64,000 nucleotides of DNA from Megalobrama amblycephala. Its lineage: Eukaryota > Chordata > Actinopteri > Cypriniformes > Xenocyprididae. Location of the stretch: contig NC_063051.1 in NCBI RefSeq assembly GCF_018812025.1, forward strand, positions 8,445,896-8,509,895, read 5' to 3'. A program made the translations under genes and the position numbers. Below the pieces are notes generated by a model, which saw only the letters and a list, made by a program, of their open reading frames with translations, was not told where the DNA came from and made no database searches. Shown piece by piece: positions 1-12,100 of this stretch (its first letter is position 1; every line of letters begins with the position of its first letter).

Positions 1-539
1 CCAAGTCATGAGGAACTTTAAAAAACAGTCCCTGATCAGCTCTTGGCAGTCCAGACGGAGGAGCTGGCAATGGTAATGGTGTGTGTGAGTGGAGCGTGTT
101 TGATGTTTATCTGTAGGAATGGAGTGGACCTTTGGGAGGGTCATTAGCCTGTTTACTCTCCAGGGACAGAACAGAGAGGTCAGGCAGAGGGGACTTGCTG
201 TAAAAATGGAACCAGGGCTAACCTAAAAGATAATTTCCTCCCTTGATAAGTCTTTCAGTATTGTATTGATTAGAGTACCAACTAGGTATGCTCCGGTCAG
301 AATAAATGCCAAATTTAATCTGCCACAAATTAACACAAGGGATAAATGTACAGTCTGTGCAATGGGTTGTACCATTGCGTACCTTGGTGTTGATCAATAG
401 GTCAACAAATCATTGGACAAAGAAATAGATTGTGAAAATTAGACATGACGTAGTCAGAACGAAATCACTATTTGTCCCATTTAGTTGCTTAATTTTAATA
501 TAAGTTCATGGTCATAGATGATGTCACCAAGCCCTCTTA
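1..539. other. MTSS intron 2, no feature seen
   Basis: Ordinary AT-rich intron sequence; no I-BAR exon 3 found on the minus strand. Confidence 0.5.
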
Positions 540-645
540 AACCTGTTACACACCAAAGAGACATCAGAGAACTAGTGGCGATGAAAGCCTATGGTGGTGT
601 TGGCTCGCGTCGGCTGCATCTGGGCAAAAAAAGTTGCGCTTGAAC

Positions 646-1328
646 TAGAGCTGCACGATTAATCGAAAATAAACCACATGCGATTTGGCAAAGGCTGTGA
701 TTTTTTTATGCGCAGCTTCTCAGTAAAGCACGGCTCTGTGATCAGTAGTAAATGCTTATCCACCTGAAAGCCAGAGGGCACTCTCATGTAGAAACTCCAA
801 ATATGCCCAACAGAAGTACAATATAACGCACATCATTCCAGGAAATCCCTATGGGCTTCATACTATTATCGCTGTAGCTCAATAAACAGAAGATTGAAAT
901 GCTTTGATTAAACATGACTAATAAACAAGACTATGACAATATACGGTTTATCCGACTTCTTCAAGCCTTCATGGGTATTTTCATGATAATAAAGTATATT
1001 TATACTTCAATGCTAATAAACATAGCCTTTATCACTTTATCACTTATTACGAATTGAATAAATGTCTTTTGTTGCACAAGAAGTTCATAAATGATTCTTA
1101 TGTCTGGAAAGATGTTTGACTTGTGCTGCGTTTTCAAATGCACATTATAAGTGAGTTTTCAGAGTTTTCAGATGGAGCAGCATTTACTACTGATTACAGA
1201 GCCGTGCTTCATGCACAAGCTGCGCATAGAAAAAAAAATAATTACAGCCTTTGCAATTTCATAATCGCACTAAGAAAAATCAGTTTAAGTGCGATTTCAT
1301 GTTAAATGCGATTTATCATGCAGCCCTA
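646..1328. mobile_element. Non-autonomous hAT element (8-bp TSD)
   Basis: Starts TAGAGCTGCACGATTAATCG and ends CGATTTATCATGCAGCCCTA. It is flanked by the 8-bp duplication gcttgaac (638-645) and gctcgaac (1329-1336), 7/8 identical. An internal inverted repeat (about 715-757 versus 1171-1220) around the TACTACTGAT motif resembles the interior of the palindromic hAT at 11639. Confidence 0.75.
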
Positions 1329-1519
1329 GCTCGAACACACTGCAATAAGTACAGCCGATGGCCAACAAGAAAGTACGTTCATGCGCCTACATGAGAGATA
1401 ATAACTGTCCACAACAGCAGATGACAGTAGTCTCTATTAGTCATTCAAAAAAGGGAACATGAACTAGGAATGTGAATATACAAACTGTAAACAAAGCAGC
1501 ACTTGCTTACCATTTTTAA

Positions 1520-2195
1520 AGGTCCTGTTCTTCGTGATCCCATGTTTCAAACTTTAGTTGGTGTGTAATGTTGTTGTTAGAGTATAAATAAAATCTGTAA
1601 AATTTTAAAGCTCAAAGTTCAATGCCAAGCGAGATATTTTATTTAACAGAAGTCGCCTACATCGAACGGCCAGTTTGGACTACATCCCTCTACTTCCTTC
1701 TTTAATGACGTCACTAAAACAGTTTTTTGACTAACCTCCGCCCACAGGAATACACAAGAGTTGCATTTGTAGAGTGTGTTTGTCGCCATGTCGTCGAAAC
1801 GCTGTTATTTTCATCCCGCAGTCCAATCACCGGGTCTGATTCCGGCTCAAATTGATAGGGTAAAATTAAAGACATGTTTACAATAACACTGAGCGCGTGC
1901 ATCTCCACGTTATGGTAAGAGGCGTGACCTTTCCGGGCAAGGTTCGCTAAGCTGCTGTCGAATCACAACACAGGAACCACTGGCACAATCAGAACTCGTT
2001 ACGTATTTCTGAAGGAGGGACTTCATAGAACAAGGAAGTCATCAGCCCATTTTTACGACAGTGGAAATAGCAGTATACAGATAAGTAAATTATGTGAAAA
2101 ATACTGTGTTTTTTTACACGCGAAACATGAACACATGTTATATTGCACACTATAAACACAATCAAAGCTTCAAAAAAACACGAAAAATGGGACCT
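1520..2195. mobile_element. TTAA-flanked MITE (AGGTCC...GGACCT)
   Basis: AGGTCCTGTTCTTCGTGATC at the left and ...CGAAAAATGGGACCT at the right, both bordered by TTAA (1516-1519 and 2196-2199). A TTAA target site with an AGG-type terminus fits the Kolobok superfamily; piggyBac is the alternative. Confidence 0.65.
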
Positions 2196-3052
2196 TTAAT
2201 ATATATCATGACAATCAGTTTGTCTTCACTTATATTAATTGGACTACATACGGCCATGTCGTTATGAAAATATTTGTGTATTGGAATGCTCCGAAAAGAT
2301 AAAGATGTAGGTAAATTTATAAGCGCCTTCTTTGTGTGCCTTGTCTTCATCATTCGCTTGATTTATCGCTTTCATTGTTCTTCTCGTGCACTAGTTTACA
2401 AAGCTGAACAGCCAATCAGAGTGATCTCTTTTCTCGACGGACTAACGCCAATTCAACATGTTCAATTGGCCGGACTAAAGCCGACATGTGGAACACACCA
2501 CAAAAACTAGCCCGACCGACGCTCATCATCTACTCGCCACTGGCTGATGGCCGAAAATCGGTTTGGTGTGTCCCCGGCCCTTACTTTTTGACTCCTCCCT
2601 CCAAACATTTGGCTCCATTCTAGTATGTAACACCTACGTTTCAAGATCCAATCAATTCATGACAGATTAAATTAAGTCCTGTTCTATTTTGCTATAGAAG
2701 TAGCAAATTGAATGTCCTACTGACTCTAAGACAGTACAACCCATTGAATTAACTATACATCCTCATTTTAATGCGGCACCTTTCCTAATTATCTGCATTT
2801 AAATTTCTCTACTTCTAAATCATCTCTTTATTCCTTTAAATAAACTAAAGTTCCCTTCTTTCTTCATCACTGCCTCTTCATTGCCTTTTTGGATCCTTTA
2901 AAATACATTTTTCTCAAATGTTCCTTCTTACACTGGATGACAAATCCTTCCTGAATGATGTAATAATCAAGCACATTTCCTGCTTTCGAAACAAGATTAT
3001 CATAATTATTCCACATTCAAGGAAGTGTGTAATGCAGGAAGCCTGTTCTTAC

Positions 3053-3114
3053 CTTAACTGAGATTGCAGCTTAGCCCCTTTGGTGACAAAGTCCTCCCAA
3101 GCAGGATAACTCGC
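3053..3114 (-). CDS. MTSS-type coding exon 2
   Basis: Acceptor tctgtag, 20 codons plus AG, donor gtaaga. Encodes ASYPAWEDFVTKGAKLQSQL and part of R, the first I-BAR helix. Confidence 0.92.
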
Positions 3115-6100
3115 CTACAGAACAAACAGAGAGTGAATAAGAGAGGTTAGTCAGGGCAAACCAGAGTAAATCATTACACTTCACCCACAGCTCATCTCGT
3201 GTCCATAAGCAATATTTATTTTGTTTGTTTAAAAGATGATCTGTTATTACTGACTACCTTCATATAAATATTTATGTTTTTGGATATGGATATCGATATG
3301 CCCCAAAGTTTAATATTTAGAGTTATGAGTTTACTGAAATCCCTAAAAAGAAAAATCCTTAAAAAAAAGTGCATGAGGACGAAAACTTTCTGAGATCACA
3401 TGATAGGAAGCCGTCATTCATGTGCATGGTGTTTACACCAAAAACAGCCTAGGCAACTCAAGTCTTCACAAGGTGACTGGTGGCAACAACAATGATGAAT
3501 AATACAGCAATTACAACAGGTTGTCACATCAAACAACTTTTCTGACTATCTGGTTGTGCCACAAATGCAACAGAGTTTAATTACTAGATTAATTACATAA
3601 CTACAAATTTAAAGAGGTGCAGAAAGTATTGTTCAACTGCATGTCATGTAAACCAGGTACAACATTTCCAAACTTTTAATCACGTAATCTGATGTCACTC
3701 AACAAGTTGTCATTTCACAGCATCACAGACTACTAGCATAAATCAGAACGTCTTTGTCTTGTTTCCTCAGTACAGTAGTCTCTGTCTCATTAATGATCAC
3801 AGGTTGTTTCTTTGCCCCGGTGTTTATTAAATCTAATCCAAATCAAGCTAATTCTGTTTGCAACAAGGGGTATCAGTAACAGCTAATCCTGCTTACGAAA
3901 AATCTCATAAAATGCTGACTGGTTTATTTTCATAAACAGGATAAATATATTTTATTAAAATAAAATGCACCTATAAATTGCATTGGTGAAACGTTATCTG
4001 CCACATGACATTTCAGTTTACTTGAAATTAATCCAATGGTGAAGCAAGACAGGGTTCAAAAATGTGAAAAATCTCCAATACAGCAGATCTTGCGACATAT
4101 TGACCCACTTTGTTTTTAAGTACAAGATACACTGCTCTGATTAAATATAAATTTCATAACTTGACAGTTACATTTTGTCCCCTTAAATACCTTTAATGCA
4201 GCTAGCTTCACTGCAAAAAAAAGTAGCTAACTACTTAAAAATAATTAAAAAAAATTGCTTCTCCAACACTGCTAATAAAAGTATTTTAACGCAGTGACAC
4301 AAACAGTATTTTTGGGTGGTCTTTGTTCATTAGCCTAAATACATTTCTGAAATAGGAACTACAGTCTGAATTGAATTAAATCTGAATAATTGTGTGCTTT
4401 TGTACCCTCTACAGTTGACAAATAATGCAAATCTTCCATCTAATCACTAAAAATACACATACCAGGAAATGCTTTATAAGGAGACCATAAAATATAATCG
4501 CTTTGATGTGGTATACAGTCTTCTGTCTTGTGGGAGTCAACAAGATATCTCAGCAATAAAAGCACATGATCAGAATAATGATTGTTCCAGAATTTAACTG
4601 AAATGTGAGGTGATGATACAAGACCAAAACTTGGTAGTTACACTGTAGCATATACACTACCATTTTTGAATGATCAAAAGTGAGAAGACAAGACTAATAA
4701 TTGTGTGGATTACTCATATTTCCTATGTCCTCGTGAAAAATTTCTACCTAATTCACAACATGCGGATTTGTTGAAAGGATTTGTTCTCAAACTTGTTCAA
4801 ATGTTAATGAATTTGGAGTATTCTACAAACCCGATTCCAAAAAAGTTGGGACACTTTACAAATTGTGTATAAAAACAGAATGCAATGATGTGGAAGTTTC
4901 AAATTTCAATATTTTATTCAGAATACAACATAGATGACATATCAAATGTTTAAACTGAGAAAATGTATCATTTTAAGGGAAAAATAAGTTGATTTTAAAT
5001 TCCATGGCATCAACACATCTCAAAAAAGTTGGGACAAGGCCATTTTTTCCACTGTGTGGCATCCCCTCTTCTTTTTATAACAGTCTGCAAACGTCTGGTG
5101 ACTGAGGAGACAAGTTGCTCAAGTTTAGGAATAGGAATGTTGTCCCATTCTTGTCTAATACAGACTTCTAGTTGCTCAACTGTCTTAGGTCTTCTTTGTC
5201 GCATCTTCCCCTTGTTTTCTATGGGTGAAAGATCTGGACTGCAGGCTGGCCATTTCAGTACCCGGATCCTTCTACACAGCCATGATGTTGTAATTGATGC
5301 AGTATGTGGTCTGGCATTGTCATGTTGGAAAATGCAAGGTCTTCTCTGAAAGAGACGACATCTGGATAGGAGCATATGTTGTTCTAGAACTTAGATATAC
5401 CTTTCAGCATTGATGGTGCCTTTCCAGATGTGTAAGCTGCCCATGCCACATGCACTCATGCAACCCCATACCATCAGAGATGCAGGCTTCTGAACTGAGC
5501 GCTGATAACAACTTGGGTTGTCCTTGGCCTCTTTAGTCTAGATGATATGGCGTCCCAGTTTTCCAAAAAGAACTTCAAATTTTGATTTGTCGGACCACAG
5601 AACAGTTTTCCACTTTGCCACAGTCCATTTTAAATGAGCCTTGGCCCAGAGAAAACGCCTGCGCTTCTGGATCATGTTTAGATATGGCTTCTTTTTTGAC
5701 CTATAGAGTTTTAGCCGGCAACGGCGAATGGCACAGTGGATTGTGTTCACTGACAATGTTTTCTGAAAGTATTCCTGAGCCCATGTTGTGATTTCCATTA
5801 CAGTAGCATTCCTGTATGTGATGCAGTGCCGTCTAAGGGCCCGAAGATTACGGGCATCCAGTATGGTTTTCCGGCCTTGACCCTTACGCAGAGAGTTTTA
5901 GATTCTCTGAATCTTTGGATGATATTATGCACTGTAGATGATGATAACTTCAAACTGCAATTTTTCTCTGAGAAACACCTTTCTGATATTGCTCCACTAT
6001 TTTTCGCCGCAGCATTGGGGGAATTGGTGATCCTCTGCCCATCTTGACTTCTGAGAGACACTGACACTCTGAGAGGCTCTTTTTATACCCAATCATGTTG

Positions 6101-9100
6101 CCAATTGACCTAATAAGTTGCAAATTGGTCCTCCAGCTGTTCCTTATATGTACATTTAACTTTTCCGGCCTCTTATTGCTACCTGTCCCAACTTTTTTGG
6201 AATGTGTAGCTCTCATGACATCCAAAATGAGCCAATATTTGGCATGACATTTCAGAATGTCTCACTTTCAACATCTGATATGTTATCTATATTCTGTTGT
6301 GAATAAAATATAGGTTAAAGGTGCTCTAAGCGATCCTGGGTGGAGTAACTTCCTGTTGACGTTCGAAGTGTTGTCAAACAAAACAGAGGCTAGCTAGACC
6401 CTCCCTCCTCCTCCTCCTCCTCCTCACCCTCCCCTCCGTGCTTCCTGTAACAGTCATGAACACGCATTTAAAATCATTCTTGTCGGTTATTGGCTGGAGC
6501 ATGTTTATTATGATTCGTGGTCCAGGCTGCACCAGTTTGTTTTTATTGCCATTTTTGGAGCTTGTGGCGACTACAGAGACCATGTTTTTTTTACAATGTG
6601 TTCAGAGGACAGGCAGCTAGCGGATAGCGAGGAGATGTTTGCTGTATGTGACAAAAAATGTTTTGGCCTAAAAACACGTGACATCGCTTAAAGCACCTTT
6701 AATGAGATTTGTAAATTATTGCATTCCTTTTTTATTCACAATTTGTACAGTGTCCCACGTTTTTTGGAATCAGGTTTGTAAATGAGCGACAACGTGCAAG
6801 ACATGCCGATATTCGGTAATGCGATATATCGCGATAATGAATATGCACGATATTGTTATCGTGGACACAACAAAATACCATAAATAATCATTTATTACCA
6901 ATTATTAAAATTTTTATAATGCATTAAGAATACTTTCCCCATCAACCATATAAAATGCACAACAGCGCTGTATGCTGTATCAAAGGGACACGCGCCCAGA
7001 TGTAAACAAGCCCAACGTGCATGAGAAGCATATGGCAGAACGAGTGAAGGAGACACACTGAATGAAAGTGCACATTCAATCTCTGACAGAGGGTGCTGAT
7101 GGAACAGCAGAATGCAGCGGTTACCCCGGAAACCCTGCAAACAAAGCAACTGCACTAGTGAAGTTTTTAAAATGCTTCAAACAGCCATTCATTTTTTTTT
7201 GTAATCTCAATATGTTGTTCATCTCAGCACCAAATACTTACTACTTATAGACTTAATAATAGGCTATTTATTTTCAAATTTAAACATTTTTATATTTTAA
7301 TCTGGACTACAACATGCCCTAATGATTAGAAATGTTCTTATTATTTGTTATTGCTCAGTAAAACTGAGACATAAGGCTTCATTAGTTAACATGTTAATTC
7401 ATTATTACCAAACTGTCAATGAAAAATACTTATAAAGCATTAATTATTCTTACTTAATGTTAATTTCTTAGTTACTGTTTCATAACATTACTAAAAATCA
7501 AAAGAGCTTATTTAATGGACCTGAGATAAGGCTAACGATGATCAATTGTATTTCTTAACTAACATTAAAAAAAATAATACTTTCTGTAACAAATGTAGCT
7601 ATTGCTCAATCTTAGTTAATGCATTACATAATGAGACCTTACTGTAAAGTGTTGCCTTTTGTTCTTTATAGACTATTTCCAGTGCTTCCCACAGGTTTGA
7701 AATATACTTGCGATGGTAGCCGAGTGAAAAATCCTCCTAATACCCACGGCACAAAAATGGTCTACTACATGTGACACACAAATAATGTGTGTTTTTTAAC
7801 AGTATTTTTATTTATTGAAATTAATTTGAATTACACAGCATACTACTACATTTAATTACATACTAGTATTATGCAATATTATGCACTGTAAATTATGAAA
7901 AATTACAGCATTTAAATGTTTCTCCTTTTCCTATGTTCTCCTTGCTGTCATATAGTGTCTATCTCAGTGAATGGGACACAGATTTTACTAGTAAAATTTA
8001 TATAATGAATAATATGTGTGTCAAATAATGTTCTTAGTCTTTTCTTCCTGTGGGGGAGTCTACAATAATTTATTATGAATTAAATGGAAATCAAATTAAA
8101 TACAATTTATTGTGTAACCAAAATACAAATAATGCCCAAAAGAAAAAGAAAAAAAACTTAGCGGGAGTAAACGGTTCTGACACACACATAACGGGCAGGT
8201 ATGAAACGACTAGTTAATCGATCGCAGATGGTTTCATTATCTTGGGCGGATATAAAAGTATAAGATGATAAAAATAATAAAAGCAAAAATGTGTCTCCAA
8301 ATATACTTGGGTGGCCGTTATTATACCTGGGCGGCCCGCCCAAGTAAAGTCTATGTGTGGGAAGCACTGACTTCTTTTGCACTTTAATCTGTTTGAAAAT
8401 TTTACTTTATATATATTTTTTGTGTATTGTATTATTGTATTTACACATTCAGAGTTCTTTTTGTTATTACAAAAATAGTTCTTAAACCTGTTATAGCCTA
8501 CTATGACAACACTTTTTTTTGCAACTTATTTCAATATCATGATAATACCACATACCATGATAAAAGCTTCAGCAATTAATCGCAACATGAAAATTTGATA
8601 CCGTCACATGCCTACCGCGTGCCCAAAGTTATTAATTTGCATAAAACATGCCCAAACCATATCCATATAAGGGCTTTCCTCAACCCCTTCTCTTTTCGTT
8701 GCTCTCAGCAATCATAAAGACATCTAAAGACACGCTCTCACCTGAGAGCACGTGCAGCAAGATCGAGCAATGCCAAGTGTACCAGCCTCAAAGCAAGTTC
8801 AAACACAATAGACACCTTTAAAGGATTAGTTCACTTTAAAATGAAAATTACCTCAAGATTTACTCACCCTCAAGCCATCCTAGGTGTATATGACTTACTG
8901 CTTTCTGATGAACACAATCAGAGTTATATTAATCAATATTCTGATGCATCCAAGCCTTTTAATGGCAGTAAATGGTGGCAACGAGTTAGCTAATGCTAAC
9001 ACGTAATGCAAACACAGTTTAATGCCCTGCACATTCAAAACATGATCTTGCTCATCACCAGCAAATTACTTTTAGTGCACAGTAAAAGTAAGCAAATTGG

Positions 9101-12100
9101 GGCACAGCCTTAATTTTATATAGCGGCTCCTTCCGGTGGCCGTAATTACAGAACTTAAGGTTATCACAAAGTATGCATCTCATAGGAAACTATTGACCAT
9201 TATTTGTACACATGCCTCCAGGGCTTTCCTGAGTCTGTCAGAAACTTAAAAGGACGATCCACCCATGAGAACCCTCCTACCAAATCTGTCCTGTAAACTA
9301 TTTCCTTTCAAACTCTCAGTTCTTTTCCCCCTCGTCTCTCAGGAGAGGACCTCTCCTGTGAAGCAACCCCCCAGAGTTTTGCTTTCAACCGCATGAAAGA
9401 AATATATTATCATTTCCTCTCTTCGATCCTTCTCATCTTTGCCTGTTGCTGTGGTAAAGAGGTGGTGACACAGAGAGCGGAGGACGAGAAGAGGACAGAA
9501 AACCTGTCTGTCCACTGTATCAAGTGACAAAACAGACACATGTAGAGGTTGCAATGAGGATCAGCTGCTGAATTTCAATTATAAAAGTGACGTCTCTTGC
9601 AGATGGTTTCTTTGATTAATAATAAATGTTTTTAAAAACATCTCCCCCTCTTTAACAAGGACTCAAGGGAGACGTGGCATAGTGCTCATGCTGTAAACCA
9701 ACAACACCCTAATGATCTACAAAAGGCTATTCCTTACAAAAACATCAGCTATGGCAAAAATAGAAAATAACTATAATGCATCTGCAAAACCTGACTATGC
9801 TTTTCAACTATAGGATAGTAACAATAGAGAGCTAAAAGTGGATGAAATATTGTAATTATCATAATATTATAATATTACAATTAAAGGATTAGTTCACTTC
9901 AGAACTGAAAAACCCAAATGGTTTAACCACTATACTGAATATCAGAGCACTCCAAACTGCTTAAGTCATAAAGTCTCTCATTAGCACAAGCTTTGCATGT
10001 CTGTAATAGGCACCTGTGCGTGCATATGAGGGTGTGTCTGCTTTAGCTGGCAGAAAGGGTGTATCCAGTATGTGTGCACGTGCACTATACGTACGAGTGT
10101 CTGGTGAGTCTGGCAGGTTGTGTTTCAGAGGTGATTCACAGGCAGGCCTGTGCACGGTACATGCAATACTTACTCATGACGGGGGGATTGTGGGATGTTG
10201 GAGAGGGGGAAGGGGGACGTCCTGAAGCAGGAATGTGCACAGGCAGGCAGCTCCTCAGCTGTAGACTGGCGTCATCCCAAATGGGGAGGACAGAAATCAT
10301 TAGTTTGTCCAATACATCTTAAGCTGCCTCAAGCAGCCTGGCTGATGTCAACGAAAAGTGTTGAGGCCTTTTAATGATCAGGGTCCAGCAGGACTAAACG
10401 CTGGGTGGTTGAGTGGAAGGAATGCAAAATGGCTGCAAAACAGTGGTTGCTATGATGTTCCTGTTACTAAATACGACTTAAAGGCCCATTCACACCAAGA
10501 ACGATAACTATAACGTAGGGCTGCACAATTACTCGAATTTCTAATCGCGATTACGATTATGGATGCCACGATTTTGTAAACGTTCAAAGGCGCGATTACA
10601 AGGAAAAATATCCACTTAGATTACTCTGCATGTTTAAGAGGTGTGTAATGAGCATGTCACGTTGTGAGAGGCGAATCACAACTACTTCAGAGTGTAAAAG
10701 GTCTAACCCAGCACAAAAGGAGCTACCAGTGACGTAGGTGTACGCTGATATGTCGAACACACGAAACACCAGGGGGAAAAAAGCGAAACACCAGGACCCG
10801 GCATTTTCAAAAAGCCGTGCACACAGCGTAGTGCTGTCGAAAATATCTATATTTCGATATGTATCAATATCAGAAAGGATACCAATACTCCTTTCTGCAG
10901 TATCGATACACCGATACCGATACGTGTTCTTGCTCTCCTCTCTGACAGCAAGTTGAGACGCACGCGCCGCCTCCTTTCATTCAATCATCTCATGCTCTCC
11001 AGTTTAATAGTGTTGGTGTGACCGGGTCTGAGTTTCGGCGCGGGATTGTGCATAATTATATTAATAACCGCAGATTTCAATTACCGAGAGCTTTCTGTCC
11101 CTCCATTGAAAGTGTTTGTACGGTATACTGTCCATGTCCAGAAAGGTAATAAAAACATCATCAAAGTAGTCCATGTGACATCAGTGGGTTAGTTAGAATT
11201 TGTTGAAGCATCGAAAATACATTTTGGTCCAAAAATAACAAAAACTACAACTTTATTTAGCATTGTCTTCTCTTCCGGAATCCTTTCCATTGAACTGATT
11301 CCATTGAATCCTTTCATCTGTCGGCGTTGGTAATGCACTTTCACGTCGCCGTGGTTGTTTTTGGCGATTAGGACATCTGCGACAATGTAATTTTAGATTT
11401 CATTACTTTGTTTCTTTATTCAGTTTCTTAGCTGATCACTACTGTTAGACCTACCTGAAAAAGAAATCAGTCTATTAAATTTCTATCTTTCTTTCTATCT
11501 TTCTATTGTATTTATTTGTGCTATTGTTTGTAATTTGTTAATTTTTTTTTATTTTATTACTGTTTACTTGTTTTTTAAAAATTCAATTTACCATTTGAAA
11601 TCAAGCAGACCAAGTAAAAAAATATTATTGCTTCAAACTAGGGCTGGGCGATATATCGCATGCGATTGTCACGCGCATTTCGTCAGTAAAGCCGGTTCCC
11701 TGATTGCCGCTAAATCGCCATCACCTGCTTTCAGATGGAGCGGCATTTAATAGACAGAGCCATAGATCACTGACAAGCCACGCAATATCGCATTCATTAT
11801 CGAAGGCGATTCATCTGCGATATGAATGCGATATTGCGTGGCTTATCAGTGATCTACGGCTCTGTCTATTAAATGCCGCTCCATTTGAAAGCAGGTGATG
11901 GCGATTTATCGGCAATCAGGGAACCGGCTTTACTGACGAAATGCGCGTGACAATCGCATGCGATATATCGCCCAGCCCTACTTCAAACAATGGTATAAAT
12001 CTATTCAAAACATCATTCAATGTAAATTGTGATAATCGTAATTAATAATCGCAATTACAATTTCAAGGGAATAATCGACAATTATGATTTTTGTCATAAT

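Larger units (their letters stand above)
540..2582. mobile_element. Outer DNA transposon with ACACACCAAA termini, carrying two nested elements
   Basis: The left end reads ...ACACACCAAAGAGAC and the right end, reverse-complemented, GGGGACACACCAAACCGA. The element is interrupted by a hAT MITE (646-1328) and a TTAA MITE (1520-2195). No coding capacity is seen. The exact boundaries are approximate. Confidence 0.5.
4826..6778 (-). mobile_element. Tc1/mariner transposon with decayed transposase
   Basis: Terminal inverted repeats of about 55 bp begin CAAACCCGATTCCAAAAAAG and are bordered by TA on both sides. The interior carries a minus-strand transposase pseudogene and a nested TTAA MITE. Length about 1.95 kb, about 1.57 kb without the insertion, the usual size for Tc1. 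Confidence 0.9.
6798..8614. mobile_element. hAT-like element with internal insertions
   Basis: The left end has ACATGCCGATATTCGG, the right end ACCGTCACATGCCTA. Flanks caacgtgc (6790-6797) and ccgcgtgc (8615-8622) agree at 6 of 8 bases, suggesting a decayed hAT TSD. It contains a CAGTGCTTCCCACA element and a TAAGG...CCTTA repeat. Confidence 0.5.

Noticed and set aside
1..3052. MTSS coding exon 3
   Set aside because: No minus-strand segment resembles the next I-BAR piece (FLDAFQKVADMATNTRG in the family); the exon must lie further left.
11535..11898. Plus-strand open frames of 64-71 residues
   Set aside because: They lie in the palindromic hAT and mirror each other.
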